Shown: positions 53,304 to 61,645 of the stretch, one piece after another
Layout: each line of letters begins with the position of its first letter
How positions within the stretch are numbered: the first letter of the stretch is position 1
Source: Pedobacter sp. Leaf194
GTDB taxonomy: Bacteria; Bacteroidota; Bacteroidia; Sphingobacteriales; Sphingobacteriaceae
DNA: 64,000 nucleotides
Direction: 5' to 3'
Assembly: GCF_001423945.1 (NCBI RefSeq)
Contig: NZ_LMPU01000014.1
Coordinates: forward strand, 62,001 to 126,000
Program-made: the position numbers and the translations under genes
The notes under the pieces: generated by a model
The model's database searches: none
Told to the model about the DNA's origin: nothing
What the model saw: the letters and a program-made list of their open reading frames with translations, nothing else

Positions 53304-53385
53304 CATTTCGACTTAACATAACCAAATGGAGAAATCTTTGAAATTGTTAAATCAAATTCAGAGGTTTCTCCAAAAGGTCGAAATG
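53304..53385. repeat. 82-bp imperfect palindrome (dispersed-repeat-like)
   Basis: CATTTCGAC (53304-53312) pairs with GTCGAAATG (53377-53385), and TGGAGAAA (53327-53334) with TTTCTCCA (53365-53372), giving a nested imperfect palindrome with an A+T-rich centre. The arms resemble the dispersed TTTCGAC...GGAGAAATCT repeats found in this phylum, as far as I recall. It lies between the convergent GapN-like and esterase genes and might act as a bidirectional terminator. Confidence 0.75.
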
Positions 53386-53399
53386 ATGTAACGGGAAAT

Positions 53400-54140
53400 T
53401 TATTTGAGCTTTTTTGCCAAATTCAAATGTTGTTCTTTAATTCCTTGCACCACCAAAGCGGCAATTTGTTTTGCGCCATACGGACTCAAATGTGTATCAT
53501 CTTTTTTCCCGGCAGGATAATTTACATGACCAGAATCAACATAGTTGAATAGTTTTATTGAACCCAAATCACCGAGATTAGTCAGTAATCGCTCCGTTTT
53601 AATCAGCATATCAATTAAAGGAACCTTTAAAGAATCGGCAAGTTTCCGGGTAACACCAGGATAACCGCCGTGAGTATCTGCTAAAACTCCCTGTTTAAAA
53701 CTTCTCCTCGCAATTGGCGTAAGCAGTACCGGGATTGCCTTTTTGCTCCTTGCTTCCTGAACATAGTTGACAAGGTTGGCCTTAAATTCTTGTAGGGATG
53801 TGCCAGTTCCAGGTTTATCAATCTTTTCATCGTTATGCCCGAATTCTATCAAGACATAGTCGCCGGGAACGAGCTTTTCCAAAACCGCCTCCCATTGTTT
53901 TTCAGCTTTGAACGATTTCGTGCTCCTTCCGTTCAATGCCCTATTATCAACTACAACATCAGCTTTAAAAAACGATTGTAATTCCATACCCCAACCTGTT
54001 TCCGGGTAGGCTTTGGGTTGTTTATTTGCTGCAGTAGAATCGCCAATGATGAACAGGGTAGTTTTTCGCTGGATGAGACTGAATGCGCCCAAAACGACCA
54101 TTACCGCCACAGCAGCAATATTGAATATCACTTTTTTCAT
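53400..54140 (-). CDS. SGNH-fold rhamnogalacturonan acetylesterase (CE12-type), second copy
   Basis: A 246-residue exported esterase with the same blocks as the one at 35172: IGDSTAANKQ, the GRSTKSF segment, IEFGHND and the catalytic DDTHLSPYGA. Its N-terminal segment (MKKVIFNIAAVAVMVVLGAFS) is a signal peptide or anchor. The start at 54140 forms an ATGA overlap with the upstream pectinesterase stop, which favours it over an in-frame ATG at 54161. It is the last gene of the susC-susD-CE8-CE12 operon. Confidence 0.88.
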   Translation of the reverse strand: MKKVIFNIAAVAVMVVLGAFSLIQRKTTLFIIGDSTAANKQPKAYPETGWGMELQSFFKADVVVDNRALNGRSTKSFKAEKQWEAVLEKLVPGDYVLIEFGHNDEKIDKPGTGTSLQEFKANLVNYVQEARSKKAIPVLLTPIARRSFKQGVLADTHGGYPGVTRKLADSLKVPLIDMLIKTERLLTNLGDLGSIKLFNYVDSGHVNYPAGKKDDTHLSPYGAKQIAALVVQGIKEQHLNLAKKLK

Positions 54141-55174
54141 TTTAATTTTTTTGGGTTCCAATTATCAGTTCCTCCTAAAATATTTTGAATTGTGTAAAGT
54201 TTCGCTTCTTTGCCGGTTAGCCGTTTAGCCCAAACAACCCGATTTTTAGCATCAGCACCTAGGCCGGTATTTTTATATTCTGCGTAGAAAGCAGTTTTTT
54301 CTTTATCAGGAAACATCGCATCACCTTTCCATGGATTCCAGCCTTCAGCAACAATGTGGTTGCCCAAATTTGAAGCAATGAAAACAGTTTTTGCAAAAGG
54401 TCTCCACGGTCTACCTAAAAAAACCTTATCAATCCCTTCGGCAGCAATAAGCCTACAACTAATAAAAACTAGTCCAAACTTTTGATTTGACGAAGTAGCC
54501 GCAGCCGTGATGTAAGAATTAGCTAAGCTCTTAATGGTACAATTTTCAAAAAGCGCCGTTGCCTTACCAAAGATAAAGTCGGTAGTACCTTCGATAAAAC
54601 AGTTGGCATAAAACTGGCGACTGTTCTCGCCAGCCGCAAATAACGTGTCCTGATTACCTAAAAAGTTGCAGTTATTAGCCACAAATCTATCACCCTCAAT
54701 ATGGAGTGCAACGGCCTGGCCAACCCGTCCGGAAACATTTGCAATGGTCAAATTTTCTAAAAAAATATCGTTTGCCTGCACCAAAAATGTGTAAGAGGTA
54801 TAGGTTGAAAACTTGTCCAATCCGAAAGCATCCTTACCTGAAGAAATCAATTTACCTGAATAATCATCAAAGGTGATAATGGTACTTTCTTTGCTTTCGC
54901 CGATTAAATGGATTTTTGTTTTCCATGAAGGGATGATTACCTTCTCTTTATAGGTGCCTTTTTTTACAAAAATCTTGATCTCTTTCTCTCCCAAATCACG
55001 AATCGAGTTTATTGCTTCCTGTATGGTTTTATAATCGCCATTACCATTTTTATCTACGGTAATCTCAGCCGGATACAGCCGGTTTTGAGCGTTGGAGCGA
55101 ATGCTTAAACCGCTGATAAAGATCAAGATGAAACTTAGGTTCCAGATAAATAATCGTTTGTTGATAATGGGCAT
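54137..55174 (-). CDS. Pectinesterase (CE8), second copy
   Basis: A 345-residue secreted pectin methylesterase, paralogous to the enzyme at 37838. The signal peptide ends near SNAQ at residue 30. The catalytic motifs NQDTLF, TDFIFG and LGRPWRPF are intact, so it should be active. It is the third gene of the SusC/D operon. The 93-base gap upstream holds a hairpin after susD. It may differ from the first copy in preference for pectin methylation pattern or location. Confidence 0.92.
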   Translation of the reverse strand: MPIINKRLFIWNLSFILIFISGLSIRSNAQNRLYPAEITVDKNGNGDYKTIQEAINSIRDLGEKEIKIFVKKGTYKEKVIIPSWKTKIHLIGESKESTIITFDDYSGKLISSGKDAFGLDKFSTYTSYTFLVQANDIFLENLTIANVSGRVGQAVALHIEGDRFVANNCNFLGNQDTLFAAGENSRQFYANCFIEGTTDFIFGKATALFENCTIKSLANSYITAAATSSNQKFGLVFISCRLIAAEGIDKVFLGRPWRPFAKTVFIASNLGNHIVAEGWNPWKGDAMFPDKEKTAFYAEYKNTGLGADAKNRVVWAKRLTGKEAKLYTIQNILGGTDNWNPKKLK

Positions 55175-55217
55175 AGCGGAGATTTGTGAAGCAATTTATT
55201 AAATTATTAAATGCAAA

Positions 55218-55239
55218 AGGGCGATAATTACATCGCCCT
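55218..55239 (-). terminator. Hairpin between susD and the CE8 gene
   Basis: AGGGCGAT (55218-55225) pairs perfectly with ATCGCCCT (55232-55239) and, read on the minus strand, is followed by TTTTGC. This could attenuate transcription after susD, so that the two downstream esterase genes receive less message. Confidence 0.65.
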
Positions 55240-55267
55240 CTAATTTTTTGTTCTGTTAACTTACCGA

Positions 55268-57058
55268 CTAATAACCGTACAATTGTCCGCCTAATTTAGG
55301 GTTTGCATCAATAACCGACTGAGGTAAAGGAAGCAATTCGCTTTTATTCGGAGTAAAGGCAACTGCATAGTAGGCCAGTAATGTTGTATTAATTGTGGTT
55401 GCGTTCCAGGCCACGCTTGCCGAGCCAGCCGGCGCTGCAGGCGAGGGTGCATAAAATGAATTTAACCAAACAACAGTAGGTTGATTTGGGGTGTAATACA
55501 TGGTTGCTGGCAAATTGTTGTAAGGTGCAGCTTTGGCAACCATTAAAGCCAAATTCGCCTTGGTTTCTGCAATTTTAGTCGAAAGTAAATTCCATCTAAT
55601 CAAGTCGTATTTTCTAATTCCTTCGCCGCCGAATTCGAATTGACGTTCTTTAACAATTGCGTTAAAGAAACCCAGGTAATCGGAAGGTGTTGTACCTATT
55701 AAAGCAGCGTTGCCACCAAACCCGCGTGTTCTTACCTGTTCAAATGCAGATTTAGCCACTGCAGACGGCCCCGAATTCAATTCATTATCTGCTTCAGCAA
55801 ACATCAGTAACACATCAGCGTAGCGGATAACCGGCCAGTTAACACCGAAATACTGTGATGCGCTGGTTGTAACCGATGGCACTTGCCAGTCTCTTCTAAA
55901 TTTACCATCGAGCATGGTTACTAAACTACGCGGACGTAAAGTCATATCCAGGTTGATATCGTAAGGTGCACAAGTTACGTCGCGTCTTCTGTCGTTTGCA
56001 TCAAAAGCGTAAAAATATGTTGGCAGGATTGTTAGCGCAGCATTACCTACGGCAGTGGTACCTGGCGTTGGCACGGTGAATTGTCGTGGTCCGTTATAAT
56101 AGCCTAATTTACTATCTCCAACACCAGAGCTTCCGCCTGTCATACCCACTTCCCATAAAACTTCCCCGTTAGCTTCAAATTTATGTGCATTAACACCATC
56201 TTTAAAAACCGATTGAAAACTTGGGTTAAGTTTATGATCAGGTCTTGCCATAATAATTGCACATTCATCTCTCGCGATTTGATAGAATGTTTTGTAATCG
56301 GCATTACGTTTCATGGTCTTATCCTGTCTTAAAGAATAGCCTCCACGGAAAAGCGCATATCTGGCACGCAAAGCTCTGATGGCGCCCTGGCTCATCCTGT
56401 CGCTTGTAACCGAAGATTCTGTGCGCCAAGGCACCAGAGGCGCCGCGATTGCTAAATCTCTAATAATTCGGTTGTAAATTGTATCTCTGTCTGTTCTTGC
56501 GTTGTAAGGGTCTGAAACATTAATTGATGAAGTAAACTGAGCAGGAACATCGCCCCAGTTTCTTACCACTTCGAAATAAAATTGTGCCCTTAATGCTAAC
56601 GCTTCGCCATATAATCTCTTTAATTCTTTCTGATCTGATGCGCTACCGTTAGTATATGCATCCATTTTCGGAATGTTATCAATGCAGATATTAGCCCTTT
56701 CGATGCCTACGTACAGCTGATTAAATGGCCCGGCAAGTTGAGTATTTGCAGGTTGCACGTTATAGTGCGCAATGTCCCTTCTTTCATTATCAGGATACGG
56801 CGTTCCGCCTTGCCCCATCATTTCATCACTATCGTAAGGGTAATACATACTTAAACGAATTCCGTAGCCCTGGTCGCCACCAAGTGATGAGTAAACACCT
56901 AAAAGTGCTTTTTGTGCATTGGTAACGTTGCTAAAAACATAGTCGTTACCGAATGATGAAATAGGTTCTACTTCTAAAAATTTCTTGCAGGAAGATATCG
57001 TGAAGATGGTTGCGGTGATAAAAAGTCCGCTTATAATAAGTTTTAAATTAGTTTTCAT
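55268..57058 (-). CDS. susD: RagB/SusD family outer membrane glycan-binding lipoprotein
   Basis: A 596-residue SusD-like lipoprotein, lipidated at Cys24 (ISSC) and anchored at the cell surface. It binds oligosaccharides and acts as a lid on the SusC barrel. The conserved start KKFLEVEP is followed by helical TPR-like parts (NAQKALLGVYSSLGG, RALRARYALFRGGYSL), and the C-terminal VWLNSF and LLPLPQSVIDANPKL segments fit the family. It lies 19 bases downstream of susC. The pectin context suggests galacturonan or rhamnogalacturonan oligosaccharides as ligand. Confidence 0.92.
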   Translation of the reverse strand: MKTNLKLIISGLFITATIFTISSCKKFLEVEPISSFGNDYVFSNVTNAQKALLGVYSSLGGDQGYGIRLSMYYPYDSDEMMGQGGTPYPDNERRDIAHYNVQPANTQLAGPFNQLYVGIERANICIDNIPKMDAYTNGSASDQKELKRLYGEALALRAQFYFEVVRNWGDVPAQFTSSINVSDPYNARTDRDTIYNRIIRDLAIAAPLVPWRTESSVTSDRMSQGAIRALRARYALFRGGYSLRQDKTMKRNADYKTFYQIARDECAIIMARPDHKLNPSFQSVFKDGVNAHKFEANGEVLWEVGMTGGSSGVGDSKLGYYNGPRQFTVPTPGTTAVGNAALTILPTYFYAFDANDRRRDVTCAPYDINLDMTLRPRSLVTMLDGKFRRDWQVPSVTTSASQYFGVNWPVIRYADVLLMFAEADNELNSGPSAVAKSAFEQVRTRGFGGNAALIGTTPSDYLGFFNAIVKERQFEFGGEGIRKYDLIRWNLLSTKIAETKANLALMVAKAAPYNNLPATMYYTPNQPTVVWLNSFYAPSPAAPAGSASVAWNATTINTTLLAYYAVAFTPNKSELLPLPQSVIDANPKLGGQLYGY

Positions 57059-57077
57059 TGTTGCTCTAATTAGAATG

Positions 57078-60000
57078 TTATAGCGTAAAGTTTAAGCCGA
57101 AAATAAATGCCCTGCTTCTTGGGTAAGCCGAGTAATCTACACCTGGAGTTGTACCGGTAGCACGGCGGGTGTTCACTTCTGGGTCGTAGCCGGAGTAGTT
57201 TGTTATAACTGCAAGATTGTTAACTGTAGCGTACAAGCGCATTCTGTTGATCTTAAATCTTTTTAGTAAATCAGCTGGCAAAGTATATCCCAGGGTAATG
57301 TTATTTATTCTCAGAAACGAGCCATCTTCTACAGCGTAAGAATTAACGAAGAAAGAACTGTTGCTTGTTAACGGGCTCCATAAGGTAGCGTTTGCATTCA
57401 AAGCCGCTAATTCTCCCGGGTCTGTAACTACAACGCCCTGATCATTTACGTTTCGCCATCTGCCGTTCATAGTTGCCAGTAAATTTCCGTTCGCTGTATA
57501 GCCGCTTGTAAACTCCAGTTTATTGGCATTTAAAATATCGTTGCCAACCTGGAAGTTAACAAACACATTTAAGTCGAAGCTTTTGTAGGTAAATGACTGA
57601 TTAAAACCACCGGTAAATTTAGGATTCGCATCTCCAATAATTGTCCGGTCATTAGTTATATCAACAATGCCATCCCCATTTAGATCTTTAAATTTAATTA
57701 CACCAGGTTTTGGTACCAAGGAAGTAACACTGGAGTTATTCGGAACACCCGGTTTTAAAGTATAAGCGCCATTAGCGTAGTTAAAATCTTCTATTTTGTA
57801 AAAACCATCGGTAACCAATCCATACATTTTACCAACGGCCTGCCCAACTGCCACCTGATAATCGGCTGGTACGTTTGTTCCCGCCCAACCAGAATTAATC
57901 AAGAAAGACTTTTGGTAATCGCCAAGGCTTTCGACCCGGTTTTTATTAAATGAAATGTTGAAATTAGTAGACCACGAGAAGTTTTTAGTCTGCACCGGCG
58001 TTCCGTTAATTTGAAATTCTATCCCTTTATTGCTTGTAGAACCAATATTCTGCAATTGGAAGGCATATCCGCTGGTTGATGGAAACGGATTATTTACAAG
58101 CAGGCCATTAGTTTTATTACTATACAAATCAAGTGAGAATTGGAGTCTGTTGTTTAAGAAACCCGCATCCAAGCCAATGTTTCTCGATATTGTAGTTTCC
58201 CATTTCAGGTTCGGGTTAGCCAGTTCCGTTGCAACCAACGCCGTTACCAAAGTGTTATTTATATCGTAAAAAGCATTTGGCTTAAACTGCGTTGTGTATA
58301 AAAAATCAGAGATACGGTTGTTTCCGGCTTCGCCATAACTTACCCTTAACTTTAAATCATTCAGGCTGATTGAATTCTTAAACTTTTCCATGAACTTTTC
58401 ATCCGAAATTCTCCACGCCACTGAACCTGAAGGGAAGTAACCCCATTTGTTTCCTTCAGCAAATTTTGAAGACCCATCGGCACGCATGGTTAAGGTTAGC
58501 AGGTATTTTTTATCGAATGAATAATTAAATCTGCTAAACACCGAGAATAATCTTGCTGTTAAATCGCTTGATGTTGCTGCTCCGGCAGGAGTTGTACCCA
58601 AAGACATGTTTGCCAAAGCCCGTTCAGCAGTTATCCCAATAGGGAATAACCTGTTTTCGGTATAGTACGCCTGAATTTTATCCTGATAAAGTTCCTGACC
58701 GATTAAGGCATCAATGCTGTGGTGTTTACTAAACTCAGTTTTTGAGCCCGAGTTTGTGTACGAAAGCACATTTGAATTGTTAATGATTTGGCGGTTGGAT
58801 GTTGCAATTGATGCAATTGGCTGTGAAGAGCCAACTAATCTTGATTCGTTTGTGATGATATCATTAAATACATTCGTTCTGTTATTATTAAAATCTACAC
58901 CTAATGTACTTTTAAAAGAGATGCCTTTGTAGATGCTATAGTTAAAATACCCGTTAAAGTTGGTAACATTTGTAAATGCCTTTTTATACTCTGCCTCATT
59001 TAATAATAATGGATTCACAAGTGATAAACTATTCCCGTTTGTTTCACTGGCATAATCCGGATCGTAAGCGTAAATATCCTGGCCTTTAACCAGTAACGGA
59101 CGATATTTTACGGCCTGGCGTAATCTGTTTAAAGATGATGAACCTTCGCTACTCGTTCCTGCGCCGTTTACAACGGTGTTGTTATAGCGTACATTAAAAC
59201 CAACTTTTAGTTTATCATTAAATTTATGGTCGAATTTGAAGTTTATTAGCTTTCTGTCGAAATCAGAAGCAAGCATTACACCATCTTCAGTATTTGAAGT
59301 TACGCTTAAATTGAAGGTAGATTTTGCATCTCCACCGGTAACGCTAACATTGTGGGTTTGCATTAAAGCATTTCTGCCAAATAATTCTTCCTGCCAATCT
59401 ACAAAAGGGGTACTTTTATAGCTTTCCAAATCGTTGAAAGTGCCATAATAACCAGCATACAAACTTTCGCTTGTTGCATTACCACGACTTGCCTCGTACT
59501 GATATTTCACAAAATCGTAAGGGTTCAATACCTCAAGTTTATTGGCTAACTGCCTAAAACCAACCAAGCCATTATAGTTGATGGTTGTTTTCATTTCCCG
59601 ACCGCCTTTTGTGGTGATAAGCACCACACCATTAGCGCCACGCGAACCGTAAATGGCTGTTGCCGATGCGTCTTTTAAAACGTCGATACTTTCGATATCC
59701 TGCGGAGATAAAACCGAGAGTGCGTTTTCTACCTGCACACCATCAACAACATATAAAGGCGTGTTATCTTGTGTAATCGAACCGCCACCCCGTACTCTAA
59801 TTTGCGCAGTGGCATTTGGTGTACCTTCAGAAACGGTAATTTGAACACCAGCCAATCGTCCGGAAATTGCTTCTGCCAGAGAGTTGTTCGGTATATCTTT
59901 CAATTGCTTAGCGCCCACCGAAGATACCGACCCGGTTAAATCTCTACGGTTTACCGTTGCGTATCCAATGGCAACAACTTCTTCCAAATCAGTAGAATTC

Positions 60001-60311
60001 GATTCTAAAAGCACCTTTAAGCTTGTTTGGCTTCCAACTGCTAGCTCTTTAGACGTGTAACCAACATAATTAAACACCAAAACAGCGCCCGGTGAAACCG
60101 TTATTGAAAACCTTCCATTATCGTCTGTTTGGGTACCCGTTTTAGTTCCTTTAATTAAAACGCTAACACCTGGTATGGTTTCGCCGCCTTTCTCTGAAAC
60201 TGTTCCAGAAACCTGCCTGGTCTGCGCCCCGGCCAGGCCGAAATAAAAAGTAAAAAGAGTGAGTAAAAGTAGAATTCTGCTCATAACATATCTGAATTTG
60301 ATTTGATTCAT
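57078..60311 (-). CDS. susC: SusC/RagA family TonB-dependent oligosaccharide transporter
   Basis: A 1077-residue TonB-dependent outer membrane transporter of the SusC/RagA class. It has a signal peptide, a carboxypeptidase-regulatory-like domain at about residues 33-110 (VSGTVSEKGGETIPGVSVLIKG), a plug with DVLKDASATAIYGSRGANGV, and a long beta barrel closing with RSRAFIFGLNFTL. No STN domain is present, in line with LacI instead of anti-sigma control. The start may be 60311 or the internal ATG at 60284 (MSRILLL); an operator-like site abuts 60311, which slightly favours the shorter form. susD follows after 19 bases. Confidence 0.93.
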   Translation of the reverse strand: MNQIKFRYVMSRILLLLTLFTFYFGLAGAQTRQVSGTVSEKGGETIPGVSVLIKGTKTGTQTDDNGRFSITVSPGAVLVFNYVGYTSKELAVGSQTSLKVLLESNSTDLEEVVAIGYATVNRRDLTGSVSSVGAKQLKDIPNNSLAEAISGRLAGVQITVSEGTPNATAQIRVRGGGSITQDNTPLYVVDGVQVENALSVLSPQDIESIDVLKDASATAIYGSRGANGVVLITTKGGREMKTTINYNGLVGFRQLANKLEVLNPYDFVKYQYEASRGNATSESLYAGYYGTFNDLESYKSTPFVDWQEELFGRNALMQTHNVSVTGGDAKSTFNLSVTSNTEDGVMLASDFDRKLINFKFDHKFNDKLKVGFNVRYNNTVVNGAGTSSEGSSSLNRLRQAVKYRPLLVKGQDIYAYDPDYASETNGNSLSLVNPLLLNEAEYKKAFTNVTNFNGYFNYSIYKGISFKSTLGVDFNNNRTNVFNDIITNESRLVGSSQPIASIATSNRQIINNSNVLSYTNSGSKTEFSKHHSIDALIGQELYQDKIQAYYTENRLFPIGITAERALANMSLGTTPAGAATSSDLTARLFSVFSRFNYSFDKKYLLTLTMRADGSSKFAEGNKWGYFPSGSVAWRISDEKFMEKFKNSISLNDLKLRVSYGEAGNNRISDFLYTTQFKPNAFYDINNTLVTALVATELANPNLKWETTISRNIGLDAGFLNNRLQFSLDLYSNKTNGLLVNNPFPSTSGYAFQLQNIGSTSNKGIEFQINGTPVQTKNFSWSTNFNISFNKNRVESLGDYQKSFLINSGWAGTNVPADYQVAVGQAVGKMYGLVTDGFYKIEDFNYANGAYTLKPGVPNNSSVTSLVPKPGVIKFKDLNGDGIVDITNDRTIIGDANPKFTGGFNQSFTYKSFDLNVFVNFQVGNDILNANKLEFTSGYTANGNLLATMNGRWRNVNDQGVVVTDPGELAALNANATLWSPLTSNSSFFVNSYAVEDGSFLRINNITLGYTLPADLLKRFKINRMRLYATVNNLAVITNYSGYDPEVNTRRATGTTPGVDYSAYPRSRAFIFGLNFTL

Positions 60312-60323
60312 GCAATCGCTCGC
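60312..60323. promoter_or_regulatory. LacI-type operator candidate at the susC start
   Basis: GCAATCGCTCGC matches GCAAnCGnTTGC at every defined position except one. It lies directly before the longer susC start at 60311. A bound regulator here would block susC transcription if the promoter is close. Confidence 0.45.
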
Positions 60324-60434
60324 ATGTAGAATATTATTCTTAGTTAAAGAGAATATTCATCGTTAATATTTGGTTTTATAGTGTAACAATTTTACAAACT
60401 AAAAATGTCTTGACGGTCATTTTAGTTAAAAAAC

Positions 60435-60449
60435 TGTGCAATCGTTCCC
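60435..60449. promoter_or_regulatory. LacI-type operator candidate in the susC/lacI gap
   Basis: TGTGCAATCGTTCCC is identical over 15 bases to 37679-37693 and contains GCAATCGTTCCC, a LacI-type site with a perfect left half. It lies 86 bases before the lacI ATG at 60536, in the divergent control region. Another CG occurs 12 bases further on, as at the 37682 site. Confidence 0.65.
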
Positions 60450-60535
60450 AAAAACGTACTTCAGACGTTTATTAAAAATAGCCATTGGGCGGCCTTGTAG
60501 ATATATTTTTTGTAAATTGTGGGCAAGTTCGTAAA

Positions 60536-61570
60536 ATGAGATTTGAAACATCGACCATAAAAGACATTGCTAAAGCCCTCGGACTTTCTACATCTACGGT
60601 TTCCAGGGCTTTAAGAGACCGTTACGAAATCAGTGATGAAACAAAAAAGATCGTTTTAGCCTATGCAGAAAAGGTAAATTACCGTGCAAACCCGATTGCC
60701 CGCAGTTTGAAGGAGCGCCGCAGTTATTCGATAGGAATTATCGTAAGTGAAATAGCCAACAATTTCTTTTCTCAGGTTATTAACGGTATCGAATCAATTG
60801 CTTACGCCAACGATTATCACGTAATTATTTCGCAAAGCCACGAATCCCATGAACAGGAAAAACTGAACGTTGAGCACCTTGCCTCCCGCTCAATTGATGG
60901 TTTATTGATTGCCCTTTCATCAGAAACGCAGGACATTGATTACCTTAGAGATTTGTACGCAAAAGGCTTACCGATTGTATTTTTCGACAGAGTGCCTGAT
61001 AATTTCGAAACACATAAAGTTATCGCCAATAATTTCAAAGGCTCATTCGATGCAACTGAACATCTTATTCTCTCAGGAAAAAGGACGATTGCACACCTCA
61101 CCAATTCTGAAACTTTATCAAACACTAAAGAACGGCTGGAAGGTTACAAAGCCGCTTTGGCCAAATATCATATCGAATTTAATGAGGAACTTGTTAAATT
61201 TTGTCAGCATGGGGGTATGCACAGCGCAGAACTGGAACATGCTGTTAAGCAACTTCTACCGCTTAAACCCGATGGGATTTTCATTTCGAGCGATAGGTTA
61301 ACGACCGGCTGCATTATGGCCCTGAAGAAAACGAATCCGGAGGTTGCTCATAAAATTGCCATTGCAGGTTTTACAAATTCAAATCTGGTAGAATTATTTA
61401 GTCCTTCGTTAACTACGGTTAAACAACCCGCTTTCGAAATTGGCCAGGTTGCTACAGAACTATTAATTTCCATGATTGAAGCCAAACGACCGGTTACGGA
61501 GTTTGAAACCAAAATTTTAGACACAGAACTGGTTAGGATGCAAAAAAACCTGGGCAACCGATTTCTTTAA
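60536..61570 (+). CDS. LacI family transcriptional regulator of the pectin locus
   Basis: A 344-residue LacI-family regulator. The N-terminal DNA-binding helix-turn-helix covers STIKDIAKALGLSTSTVSRALR and the hinge follows near residue 55, then a periplasmic-binding-protein-like sugar-sensor domain (YSIGIIVSEIANNFFSQVINGIE, VFFDRVPD, FISSDRLTTG). I start at ATG 60536 because the HTH begins soon after; the longer frame from 60485 adds 17 unlike residues. It is divergent from susC, and shared operator-like sites make it the likely controller of the locus. The ligand may be a uronate intermediate such as KDG or tagaturonate, but this is not shown. Confidence 0.9.
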   Translation: MRFETSTIKDIAKALGLSTSTVSRALRDRYEISDETKKIVLAYAEKVNYRANPIARSLKERRSYSIGIIVSEIANNFFSQVINGIESIAYANDYHVIISQSHESHEQEKLNVEHLASRSIDGLLIALSSETQDIDYLRDLYAKGLPIVFFDRVPDNFETHKVIANNFKGSFDATEHLILSGKRTIAHLTNSETLSNTKERLEGYKAALAKYHIEFNEELVKFCQHGGMHSAELEHAVKQLLPLKPDGIFISSDRLTTGCIMALKKTNPEVAHKIAIAGFTNSNLVELFSPSLTTVKQPAFEIGQVATELLISMIEAKRPVTEFETKILDTELVRMQKNLGNRFL

Positions 61571-61633
61571 ATTTCCCGTCAAACTTACCTTTAGTAGGAC
61601 GGCTGGCTTACTTACACACTGAAAAGTAATTAT

Positions 61634-61641
61634 TACCTTTG
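61634..61641 (+). promoter_or_regulatory. Candidate -7 box before rlmI
   Basis: TACCTTTG fits TAnnTTTG and ends four bases before the ATG at 61646, so the message would be almost leaderless. This close spacing occurs in Bacteroidota. Confidence 0.45.
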
Positions 61642-61645
61642 CACA

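Noticed and set aside
60909..61301. 130-codon same-strand frame inside the lacI gene
   Set aside because: Out of frame with a sure regulator and no recognisable domain.
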